Origin: Corallococcus praedator
GTDB lineage: Bacteria > Myxococcota > Myxococcia > Myxococcales > Myxococcaceae
Direction of reading: 5' to 3'
Length of the DNA: 64,000 nucleotides
Assembly: GCF_003612125.1 (NCBI RefSeq)
Contig: NZ_RAWI01000002.1
Coordinates: 1-64,000, forward strand
Positions 26,387-34,278 of this stretch are shown in pieces. The position numbers and the translations under genes were made by a program. Numbering within the stretch: the first letter of the stretch is position 1; each line of letters starts with the position of its first letter. Below the pieces are notes generated by a model that was not told the DNA's origin, did not search any database, and worked only from the letters and a program-made list of their open reading frames with translations.

Positions 26387-27503
26387 GCGTCCCTCGGGTC
26401 ATGTCTGTCTTCTCCTCCACGAAGGGCAGCTCCACCTTCGCGAGCACTCCGCCCCCGGGCAGGTCCTCCAGCGTCAGGCCGTAGCGCTCGCCATAGAGCT
26501 GCCGGATGCGGGCGCGGGTGTTGGCCACGCCGATGCCCGTTCCTCCGGCGCCTCCCGCGCGCAGGCCCGGACCGTCGTCCCGCACCTCCAGAAGCAGCCG
26601 GTTGCCCTGCCGCGCGGTGCTCACCTGGAGCTGCCCCCGGGCGGCCTTTCGCGCGATGCCGTGCTTGATGGCGTTCTCCACCAGCGGCTGGAGGATGAGC
26701 GCGGGCACCCGGGCCTTCAGCGTGTCCTGGCCGGGCGTCAGGTGGACCTCCAGGTGTCCGCCGAACCGGAGCTGCTCAATGCCCAGGAAGCGGCGCACCA
26801 ACTCCAGCTCATCCTCCAGCAGGACTTCGTGGTCGCCCCGCCCTTCCAGGCTCGCGCGCAGCAGGTGCCCCAGCTCCGCCAGGGCCTCCACCGCCTCCGG
26901 GTTGCGTTGCTGGCGGACCAGCCCCGCCACCGCGTTGAGCGTGTTGAAGAGGAAGTGCGGATCCAACTGGGCCCGCAGCGCCTGGAGCCGGGCCTCCGCG
27001 AGCTGGACCGCGAGGCGCGACTCCGCCAGCTCCCGTTCGCGCAGGTGCCGCGTCGCGCGCAGGGCCGACCAGGCGGCCAGGAAGAGCAGGTACTCGAAGT
27101 AGCCCAGCGCGCCGCGCTCGAGCAGCAGGCGCCACAGGCCTTCGGTGAAGGACACCCCGTGCGCGCTCCATTGCTGGAGCGCCGACAGGACGGGCGCGAG
27201 CAGCAGCACGTGCACCTGGACGAAGCCCGCGCCCGCCACGAGCAGCAGGCCCAGGTGACGCAGCAGCCGGGGCCGTTCGGGGGGAATGCGTTGGAAGACG
27301 GCCAGCACCAGCGGCCCGAGCAGGGCCCACGCGCTGTAGGGCACGAGCGCGAGGGCGAGCTTGAGGAGGAAGTCGCGGGGCTCTTCCGCGTAGGCGCGCA
27401 GGGCATGGGGCACCGCGCCCAGGAGGCCCGCGGCCATGCCCAGCATCCAGACCCGCCGCATCGCGGACAGCCCGGCTGACTCCAGCGCTCCCCCCTGCTT
27501 CAT
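26379..27503 (-). CDS. LytS/YehU-type sensor histidine kinase
   Basis: About 374 residues. The N-terminal ~150 residues hold four or five hydrophobic membrane segments with no extracellular domain. A coiled linker leads to the His_kinase motif QLDPHFLFNTLNAV (phospho-accepting His) and the ATPase N-box VENAIKHGI, with the G-box DDGPGLRAGGAGGTGIGVANTRAR. It phosphorylates the overlapping LytTR regulator. The ATG reading MKQGG is chosen; a start at an upstream GTG is possible but gives a proline-rich extension. Confidence 0.9.
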   Translation of the reverse strand: MKQGGALESAGLSAMRRVWMLGMAAGLLGAVPHALRAYAEEPRDFLLKLALALVPYSAWALLGPLVLAVFQRIPPERPRLLRHLGLLLVAGAGFVQVHVLLLAPVLSALQQWSAHGVSFTEGLWRLLLERGALGYFEYLLFLAAWSALRATRHLRERELAESRLAVQLAEARLQALRAQLDPHFLFNTLNAVAGLVRQQRNPEAVEALAELGHLLRASLEGRGDHEVLLEDELELVRRFLGIEQLRFGGHLEVHLTPGQDTLKARVPALILQPLVENAIKHGIARKAARGQLQVSTARQGNRLLLEVRDDGPGLRAGGAGGTGIGVANTRARIRQLYGERYGLTLEDLPGGGVLAKVELPFVEEKTDMTRGTRG

Positions 27504-27607
27504 GGCGTTCCCGGTCCCCTGGCGGAGCAGCCTAGCGGGAGGAACCGGGTTTCGTGAGGGGGGCTGACGGAAAGGGGCTTCCGCTTCGGCTAACGTCCCG
27601 CCGCGCC

Positions 27608-28870
27608 GTGACCCAGAGCGCCCCAGGGCCCGACCCTGATGATGATCCGCCCGCGCGTCCACCCGAGCTTCGGGACGGCACGCTGTACGTGCAGGGCGCG
27701 GAGGACGATGACGGCGAGTCCTCCAACGGCAAGCGGGAGGTGCGCGGTGGCCGTGCGTCCACGGTGCTCACCGCGCTGCTGGTGGCCGTGGGGCTCGCGC
27801 TGCCCGGGGTCGCGATCTTCCTGCGGCGTCCGCCCGCGCAGGGGCTTCCGGTCCCAGAGGCGTCCTCGGGTGTGACGGCCCTCCCGGGCGCTCCTTCCAT
27901 GAGCGGAGAGACGCGCCCGGCGCAGGGCTCCTCCACGGAGGTGACGGCGAAACCCGGGACCGTGAGCCTGGAGCAGGTGCCTTCGCGTGCCTCCTCCACG
28001 GAGTCGGCCTCCTCGCGCGGCTCATTGAAAGGCTCGAAGCCCACTTCGGGCGGTGCGTCCGCGCCTCCGTCCCCTTTGGTGGGCGCACTGGCCCGGGGGG
28101 AGCCGCGGCCCCCGTCTTCCTCCGCGCATTCGAGCGAGCGACTGCGTGCGGACCTGGAAGACACGACCCTTCCTCCGGAGGCGCGGTCGCTGGCGGCGCT
28201 GGCGTTGCTCGATGCCCACTTGAACCGGGAGCGCTGGCGTTCACTGGCCATGGACGCCGAGCGCATCTCCCAATTGGACCTGCCCCGCTACCAGCTGCGC
28301 CTCCCGGCCGAGCAGGCCGCGTGGCTGCGGATCCACGCCGCCCGGAACCTGGAGCAATGGGACACGGTCCTGCGCATCGGCCCCACCTTCCGTCAGGCGT
28401 ATCCGGACAGCCCCCTGGTGCCCGCGGTCGACGCCATCGTGCGGAGCACCCTCGTCCATCGCTCCAACGCGGAGGACAACCAGCGGGTGCTGCGGGCGGA
28501 CCTCCGCGCCGAAGAGGACCGGGCCGCGCGGGACATCGCCCGACTCGAGGGATTGGGGCGACCTGCCACCGAGCCCCGCCGGAGGCTGGACTTCCAGCGC
28601 TGCCGCCTGCCCGCGGACAAGGGCTTCCACGCGGAGGCCCTCGTGCCCTGCCGTGCCTTCCTCGCGACCTGGCCCGTGGCGACCACCCCGGCGGAGCTTG
28701 GTGAGTATCGGGATGTCCGGGGCCTGGAGATCAAGGCCCTGGTCGGCCTGCGCCGCTACGCCGAGGCCCGCGAGCGCCTCGCCGCGTTCCTCGCCTCCGA
28801 CCCGGAGGGCGAACCGCGAACCCGGGCCCGCGCCGTCATCCAGTCCATCCCCGTCGAAGCGGAGGAGTGA
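27608..28870 (+). CDS. Single-pass membrane protein with helical, TPR-like C-terminus
   Basis: About 420 residues. An acidic cytoplasmic N-terminus (DPDDDPPARPPE) is followed by one transmembrane segment (STVLTALLVAVGLALPGVAIFL), a ~110-residue Ser/Pro/Thr-rich linker, and a helical C-terminal domain of TPR-like pairs (ARSLAALALLDAHLNRERW, AAWLRIHAARNLEQWDTVLRI, GLEIKALVGLRRYAEARERLAAFL). I recognise the architecture, not a named family; myxobacteria have many such proteins beside ECF sigma or regulatory genes. The GTG beginning VTQSAPG is the likely start, but no clear ribosome site is seen. It is divergent from the LytS-type kinase. Confidence 0.72.
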   Translation: MTQSAPGPDPDDDPPARPPELRDGTLYVQGAEDDDGESSNGKREVRGGRASTVLTALLVAVGLALPGVAIFLRRPPAQGLPVPEASSGVTALPGAPSMSGETRPAQGSSTEVTAKPGTVSLEQVPSRASSTESASSRGSLKGSKPTSGGASAPPSPLVGALARGEPRPPSSSAHSSERLRADLEDTTLPPEARSLAALALLDAHLNRERWRSLAMDAERISQLDLPRYQLRLPAEQAAWLRIHAARNLEQWDTVLRIGPTFRQAYPDSPLVPAVDAIVRSTLVHRSNAEDNQRVLRADLRAEEDRAARDIARLEGLGRPATEPRRRLDFQRCRLPADKGFHAEALVPCRAFLATWPVATTPAELGEYRDVRGLEIKALVGLRRYAEARERLAAFLASDPEGEPRTRARAVIQSIPVEAEE

Positions 28871-28898
28871 CCGCGCGGCGCCCCGTGCGCCGCGCGGT
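28870..28898. terminator. Perfect GC hairpin between convergent genes
   Basis: ACCGCGCGGCG (28870-28880) and CGCCGCGCGGT (28888-28898) are a perfect 11-bp inverted repeat with a 7-nt loop. It starts at the stop codon of the rightward gene and lies 15 bp from the leftward stop. Confidence 0.65.
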
Positions 28899-28912
28899 CC
28901 CGGGCCTTCACC

Positions 28913-30778
28913 TCACGGCGCCGCGAGCTTCGTCACGAACGCGTCGTAGGTCCCCACCAGCGTGTTGCCGCCGAAGTTCCCCTCCGTATAGCCACCCAGG
29001 TAGAGGCTGCCGTTGAACTCCCGGTTCACGCCGTTGCTGTAGACGGGGGCCGGCCCTCCGGCTGGCGACACCGCCGGGTTCTGCTGGACCACCCACAGCC
29101 GGTTGCCCGCCGTGTCGAACTTCGCGACGTAGTTGTGCCCCTTCAAGACCGTGGTGTTGGTGAGGTTGCCCACGTCTCCCTGCGCGCCGCCGCTCACGTA
29201 GATGCCCGTCTCGTCGATGAAGATGCCAGAGGCCCAGATGCCGTTCGCGGCGCTGAACTCCCGGGTCCACAGCCGGTTGCCGGAAGGGTCGTACTTGGCC
29301 AGATAGGCATCCGAGCCCGGGGTGGGGTTCGGGTTCCCATCCAGACCGCCGCCGCTCTGGCCCGTCAGATAGACATTGCCCGCCGCATCCGTCGTCGAGC
29401 CATACAGCCACACGTTGTTGCCCGAGGACCCGAGCTGTCGGGTCCACTGCTTCACGCCGGCGCTGTCGTACTTGATGACGAAGGCGTCCTGCACGCCCTG
29501 CCGCGTGTTCCCGTCCAGCCCCCCGTAGGTCCAACCGGAGACATAGACATTGCCGGCCGCGTCGGTGGCCGCCCGCCGTCCCACCGTGTTCTGGCCGGCC
29601 GCGCCCATCTGGCGGGTCCACTGCCTGGTGCCCGCGGCGTCGTACTTGGTCACGAAGACATCCTTGTCGCCGGTGCGGGTGTTGCCATCCAGGCCGCCCG
29701 TCGCCGTGCCCACGAGGAAGGCATTGTCCGCGGTGTCGACCGCGACGTCATAGCCCTCCGTGGAGGTGCCGGCCACGCCCTGCTGGCGGGTCCACTGTCG
29801 GACGCCGGTGTAGCGGTACTTCGTCACGAACGCATCCCGGGAGCCGACCCTGGGCGTGCCGTGCATGGACCCGTCCGTGAAGCCGCCGACGTAGATCTCC
29901 TCCCAGGTCCGGTTCGTCGCGATGCCGTAGCCCAGCGCGATGCTGTCCGGCGCGCCAAGCTGGACCGACCAGATGCGGTCACCGTTCCAGTCGCGCGCGT
30001 GAAGGAAGGCATCCATCCCGCCAATCATGGGGTTGCCATCCAGGCCTCCCGTGGTGAAGCCCGTGATGTACGAGCGTCCCGCCGGGTCGCCCACCAGGTC
30101 ATGCACACGCACGGGAGTCCCCACCGCTCCGGAGGTCCGCGTCCAGAGGGCCGTGACGGGGTTCGTGATGCCGTCGTTGACGCAGGTGATCAACTCCAGC
30201 CGGTTGAGGGAGATGACGACCACGCCCGCACGGGTGTCGTTGTCGTCCGTCACGTGCAGGCGGTACTGGCTGTAGGACGCGGGCGCGGAGAGCGTGAACT
30301 CCCGCCGCTCGAACCCGCCCCAGCCCGTCTGGTTCGTGCGCGTGTCGAGCACCACCCAGGCGGAGCCGTTCCAGCCCTGGAACGTCCAGTCCTTGGGCGC
30401 GCGCGTGGTGAGGCTGGGGCCGTTGGCGAAGGCGAGGGCATAGCGGTGGACGGCGGCGGTGCCCGCGGGCACCTGGTAGGCAAGCCACGCGGGCGTCTGG
30501 TTCACCGCGGAGATCCACAGCGAGGCACTGTTCGCGTCGAACGCCTGCCAGGCCTCGTAAGCGGCGCTGTAGACCCCCGAGCGCGTCACGCTGCCCGCCG
30601 GGGTCGTGGGGCCCGTCATCGCTGTCACCGCGGAGGAACAGGTGAGGCCCTGGGCGGTGGACTGGAACTCCTCCTCCGGCCCGGTGTCAGGCGTGTCCGC
30701 GCCCTGGCAGCCGGGCAGGGACGTGAGGACGAGCGCGCTCGCCAGGAAGGTGCTGCGGACAGCGGTAAAGGCTTTCAC
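28913..30778 (-). CDS. Lipoprotein: discoidin module plus seven-bladed SBBP-type beta-propeller
   Basis: A 621-residue lipoprotein (lipobox SLPGC). Residues ~35-185 are an F5/8C-like domain closely related to that of the protein at 22175. The rest is a beta-propeller of SBBP repeats; each blade ends with DAFVTKYDxAGxRQWTRQ or a variant, at six internal positions. The C-terminal DAFVTKLAAP probably pairs with the N-terminal ALWTRTSG strand to close a seventh blade. The GTG start is supported by GAGGAG 6-7 nt upstream. The family is usually extracellular and binds ligands. Confidence 0.85.
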   Translation of the reverse strand: MKAFTAVRSTFLASALVLTSLPGCQGADTPDTGPEEEFQSTAQGLTCSSAVTAMTGPTTPAGSVTRSGVYSAAYEAWQAFDANSASLWISAVNQTPAWLAYQVPAGTAAVHRYALAFANGPSLTTRAPKDWTFQGWNGSAWVVLDTRTNQTGWGGFERREFTLSAPASYSQYRLHVTDDNDTRAGVVVISLNRLELITCVNDGITNPVTALWTRTSGAVGTPVRVHDLVGDPAGRSYITGFTTGGLDGNPMIGGMDAFLHARDWNGDRIWSVQLGAPDSIALGYGIATNRTWEEIYVGGFTDGSMHGTPRVGSRDAFVTKYRYTGVRQWTRQQGVAGTSTEGYDVAVDTADNAFLVGTATGGLDGNTRTGDKDVFVTKYDAAGTRQWTRQMGAAGQNTVGRRAATDAAGNVYVSGWTYGGLDGNTRQGVQDAFVIKYDSAGVKQWTRQLGSSGNNVWLYGSTTDAAGNVYLTGQSGGGLDGNPNPTPGSDAYLAKYDPSGNRLWTREFSAANGIWASGIFIDETGIYVSGGAQGDVGNLTNTTVLKGHNYVAKFDTAGNRLWVVQQNPAVSPAGGPAPVYSNGVNREFNGSLYLGGYTEGNFGGNTLVGTYDAFVTKLAAP

Positions 30779-30833
30779 GGTGACTCCTCGGGAGTCGTGC
30801 GAAGGGCGCACGAGGCCCCCGAGGAGTACCGGC

Positions 30834-30855
30834 ACGCCCCGGAGTGACGGGGCGT
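30834..30855 (-). terminator. Hairpin downstream of the 12-Cys protein gene
   Basis: ACGCCCC (30834-30840) and GGGGCGT (30849-30855) form a 7-bp stem with an 8-nt loop, about 60 nt beyond the leftward stop codon at 30914 and before the next leftward gene begins at 30778. Confidence 0.5.
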
Positions 30856-30913
30856 TATGTGACGAAACCGCCGGCGCGCGGGACGAAGGCGCCGGACGGA
30901 GGGATGGCTGGGA

Positions 30914-31639
30914 TTACCGGGTCGCTTCGGTCATGCACGTGGCGAACGCGTCGGCCGGCGCGCAGAAGCCCCCGATGTTCTTCGTGAGCTCCTTCATCAG
31001 CGCGGCCTTCTTCGCCTTGAAGGTCTTGGTCTCGCAGGAGGAGACGGCCCACTGGTTCTTCTTGTTGCACATGGAGTCGGCGGCCCAGGCGTTCTTCTTC
31101 ACGACGCACTCGTCGACGAACTGCTTCAGGCCCGGGGACTTCGCGACGGCCGGCGTGACGTGGGTGTCGAAACACGCCTGCACCTTCTTCGCGACCTCCG
31201 CGTCGACGCTGCCCTTGCCCACCTTCTTGCAGAGGTTCGTCTGCTGCTCCTGCACCTTCTGCTGCGCGGTCATGAGCTGGCCGATGGAGCACTGTCCCGC
31301 GGCCGCTCCCTGGGGCTGGGACATCGCCTTCCAGCCCGTCATGTGGACGACGGCACAGTCCTGGATGACCAGCGAGCGCACGCTGGCGGTGGCGCCCGAG
31401 GCCTCCAGGGCCTTCCACGCAGGACCGCAGACGGCGTCGTTCTTCTTGCCGGCGCCCTGCAGCCAGTTCTCCGTGTACATGACGACACAGTCGTTGCTGA
31501 CCAGCGCCTCCGCGTTGTCGAGCTGGCCCGCCTTGGCCACCGCGTCGAACGCCGTGGCGCAGTCCTGCTTCTGGGCCTGACCCTGGAGCGGGAGGAGGGT
31601 GAACAGCGCGACAACGAGTGCTCCCGTGGATTTCAGCAT
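30914..31639 (-). CDS. Secreted 12-cysteine protein of unknown function
   Basis: A 241-residue protein with a Sec signal peptide (MLKSTGALVVALFTLLPLQGQAQ). The mature chain has twelve cysteines, spaced as if in six disulfides, in helical segments (QDCATAFDAVAKAGQLDNAEAL, SNDCVVMYTENW, IQDCAVVHMTGW). The DC(V/A)VV(H/M) element occurs twice, about 50 residues apart, suggesting an internal duplication. No named family is recognised. A hairpin follows the gene, so it may be a single transcription unit. Confidence 0.78.
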   Translation of the reverse strand: MLKSTGALVVALFTLLPLQGQAQKQDCATAFDAVAKAGQLDNAEALVSNDCVVMYTENWLQGAGKKNDAVCGPAWKALEASGATASVRSLVIQDCAVVHMTGWKAMSQPQGAAAGQCSIGQLMTAQQKVQEQQTNLCKKVGKGSVDAEVAKKVQACFDTHVTPAVAKSPGLKQFVDECVVKKNAWAADSMCNKKNQWAVSSCETKTFKAKKAALMKELTKNIGGFCAPADAFATCMTEATR

Positions 31640-31711
31640 GTCTTCGTGCCTTCCGTGTGTTCGTGCGGTCCATCCGCCGGCCCGGGCAGGCTAGGCACGC
31701 TACCCCAGGGC

Positions 31712-32419
31712 TCAGGGGCTCTTCTCCACCTCCATCCGATAGCCGACACCGCGCACGGTCTGGATGGAGAAGCGCGACGCGGGGGTCCACTGGAGCTTTC
31801 GCTTCAGGCTGGAGACGAAGTTGTCCACCGTGTGCGGATCCACGACGACATCCGCGCCCCAGACGGCATCCAGGATTTCGTCCCTGCGCAGGGCGCGCTC
31901 GCGCTCACGCACGAGGAAGGCCAGCAGGTCGAACTCCTTGCGCGTCAGCTCCACCTCCGCGCCCTCCGGCGTCACCACCCGGCGCCGGTCCAGGTCCACG
32001 CTGTAGCCCGCGAAGCGCAGCAGCTTCGTCGTCGCGATGCCCGCGCCCGCGCGCTTCACCTGGGCCCCCACGCGCGCCAGCAATTCCCGCAGCCGGTAGG
32101 GCTTGCCCAGGTAGTCCTGGGCGCCCACCTCGAAGCCGCGCACCACGTCCTCCTCCAGCGTGCGCGCGGTGAGCATCAGCACCGGCACGGTGGAGCCCTC
32201 CTCGCGCAGCGCGCGGCACAGCGCATAGCCGTCGCCGTCCGGCAGCATCACGTCCAGGAGGATGAGCTGGAAGTCGCGGCGGGCCAGGTGCTCGCGCGCC
32301 TCCCGCACCGTGGCGGCCTCCTCCACCGCGTAGCCTCCCTGGTGCTCCAGGTTGTCCCGCAGCGCGAGCCGCAGGTTCGGGTCATCCTCCACGACGAGCA
32401 GGGTGGGGGCGGCGTTCAT
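31712..32419 (-). CDS. OmpR-family response regulator
   Basis: A 235-residue regulator: receiver domain with VVEDDPNLR, phospho-Asp in LILLDVMLPDGDGYA and LGKPYRLREL, then a winged-helix DNA-binding domain (FAGYSVDLDRRRVVTPEGAEVELTRKEFDLL ... VDNFVSSLKRKL). Its start overlaps the kinase stop codon by 4 bp (ATGA). It is the output of the VWA-kinase-regulator operon. Confidence 0.95.
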   Translation of the reverse strand: MNAAPTLLVVEDDPNLRLALRDNLEHQGGYAVEEAATVREAREHLARRDFQLILLDVMLPDGDGYALCRALREEGSTVPVLMLTARTLEEDVVRGFEVGAQDYLGKPYRLRELLARVGAQVKRAGAGIATTKLLRFAGYSVDLDRRRVVTPEGAEVELTRKEFDLLAFLVRERERALRRDEILDAVWGADVVVDPHTVDNFVSSLKRKLQWTPASRFSIQTVRGVGYRMEVEKSP

Positions 32420-34266
32420 GCGGTGCTCCGGGTCCGTGCTCCGGATGGAGTTTCAGGAAGGGTCAATTCGAAGGTGGTGCCTTCGTCGCTGGAGGCCGCC
32501 ACGCGCAGCGTGCCCCCATGCAGCCGGGCGATGCGGCGGCACAGCGCGAGCCCCAGCCCGCTGCCGGGCACCTCGCGGCCGCTCCTGCCGGCCAGCCGGT
32601 GGAACTCGCCGAAGACGCGCTCCCACTCCGCCTCCGGGATGCCGGTGCCGTTGTCCGTGAAGTGCACCCGTCCTCCGGGCAGCGTCGCCACGTGCAGACG
32701 CACGGGGCTGCGGGTGTTGTACGCGCAGGCATTGCGCGCCAGGTTCGCCAGCAGCAGCCGCAAGAGCTGCGCGTCCGCGTTCAGCTCGCGCGCGTCCACG
32801 TCCGCCGTCAGCTCCACCGGCACCGGAGTTCCTGACGCCAGGTCCCGGCGCAGCCCGGACACCAGCTCATCCAGCCGCACCGGCGCGAGCCGGGGCACCC
32901 AGCGCCCCTTGTCGATGCGGTTGAAGGACAGGAGGTTCTCCACCAGGAAGCCCAGCCCGTCCGCCTCGTGGATGATGCGCGCGGGGTAGTCCTTCGCGTC
33001 CGCGCCTTCCGCCAGACGCCACTCCAGCGTCTCCGCGAGCAGGCGGATGGAAGCCAGCGGCGTGCGCAGCTCGTGCGACACCGTGGCCACGAAGTCGCTC
33101 TTCAGCTCCAGGAAGCGGTACTTGCGGTGCTGCGCCACGAAGGCCAGCGCCGCGATGGTGAGCGCCAGCGCCGCGCACAGCACCAGCATCAGCGACTTGA
33201 GCCGGTAGCGGTTCTCCAGCGCCACCTCGCCCTTGGCCCACGCGGAGGACTCTACCGCCACCGGCAGCGACGCGAGCACCAGCACCGGCGCGTCCCCGGG
33301 CAGGGACACGCGTCCGTCCGCTTCCAGCAGGCCCCGCTCGCGCATCTCGCGGGTGAGTCCCTCCATCAGGCCAGGCAGGTCCAGCGCCAGGCCCAGGGCG
33401 CCGTGTCGCTGGCGGGGCTCCAGGTACCAGCCCGTCCGCGTCAGCAGCGGCTCCGGAACGGACGCGGGCAGCTCCAGCGGCGTGGCGGCCAGCTCCCGGG
33501 CCCGCGCCTCGAAATCCGCCACCGGGACGCCCACGCGCAGGGAGAGCGCCGCCACCCGCCCGCGCAGGAAGTCGAAGTCCTCCGGCGTGAAGCGCGAGCG
33601 CTTGAGGAGCAGCAACCGCTGCAGTCCCTCCAGCCGTCCTTCGCCCTGCCCATCCCGCAGCCCGTCGCGCACCAGCGCCCGCATCAGGTCGGGCACCAGG
33701 TCACCCCTCGCCGCCACGTCCTCCAGCACCATCAGCAGCGACGGCAGGTCGCGCGTGGACGCGAGCACGAAGCGGGCCCGGTGTCGCGAGAGCGCCATCA
33801 CCGCCTCCAGGGTGCCCTTCGGGTCCTTCGCCGCCAGGGCCCGCTCCACCGCCTGCATCTGCTCCAGCCGTTCCCGCCACGGGCCTTCGTCCTCGTCCGC
33901 GACCTCCTGGCGCGCTCGCAGCCGCGCGTAGCGGTCCTTCGCGGGCGAGTCCCCGGCGGTGTCGAAGAGGGCCAACCGGGGCAGCAGTTGTTCCTCCTGT
34001 TCGCGCAGGTACAGCCCCTGCGCGGCCACCAGCGGATCCTCCTTCGCGGCCTCCAGCGTGGGGCGCGCCGACTCCAGCCCTTCGCGCAGCGCCTGTCCCA
34101 GGGAGACGCGGGCGTACTGCTCCAGGACCTCGCGCCGGGCCTGGAGCGAGGCCCGCGCATCCTCGCGCTCAGCGGCGAAGATGCGCTGGAGGTAGCCCAG
34201 GCCGACCCCGAGCCCGGCGAGGCCGAGCACGAGGGCGACGAAGGTGGGCAGCAGCCGGCTGAACAT
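32416..34266 (-). CDS. Membrane sensor histidine kinase (HisKA/HATPase)
   Basis: A 616-residue kinase. One transmembrane segment at the N-terminus and one at ~365-385 (LMLVLCAALALTIAALAFVA) bracket a ~330-residue periplasmic sensor that is alpha-rich and Arg/Glu-rich and of no known type. The cytoplasmic part has the H-box SDFVATVSHELRTPLASIRL, the N-box LARNACAYN and G-boxes DNGTGIPEAE and GSGLGLALC. It phosphorylates the overlapping OmpR-type regulator. It begins 12 bp after the VWA gene stops, so all three form one operon. Confidence 0.93.
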   Translation of the reverse strand: MFSRLLPTFVALVLGLAGLGVGLGYLQRIFAAEREDARASLQARREVLEQYARVSLGQALREGLESARPTLEAAKEDPLVAAQGLYLREQEEQLLPRLALFDTAGDSPAKDRYARLRARQEVADEDEGPWRERLEQMQAVERALAAKDPKGTLEAVMALSRHRARFVLASTRDLPSLLMVLEDVAARGDLVPDLMRALVRDGLRDGQGEGRLEGLQRLLLLKRSRFTPEDFDFLRGRVAALSLRVGVPVADFEARARELAATPLELPASVPEPLLTRTGWYLEPRQRHGALGLALDLPGLMEGLTREMRERGLLEADGRVSLPGDAPVLVLASLPVAVESSAWAKGEVALENRYRLKSLMLVLCAALALTIAALAFVAQHRKYRFLELKSDFVATVSHELRTPLASIRLLAETLEWRLAEGADAKDYPARIIHEADGLGFLVENLLSFNRIDKGRWVPRLAPVRLDELVSGLRRDLASGTPVPVELTADVDARELNADAQLLRLLLANLARNACAYNTRSPVRLHVATLPGGRVHFTDNGTGIPEAEWERVFGEFHRLAGRSGREVPGSGLGLALCRRIARLHGGTLRVAASSDEGTTFELTLPETPSGARTRSTA

Positions 34267-34278
34267 TCGGGCGGGGCC

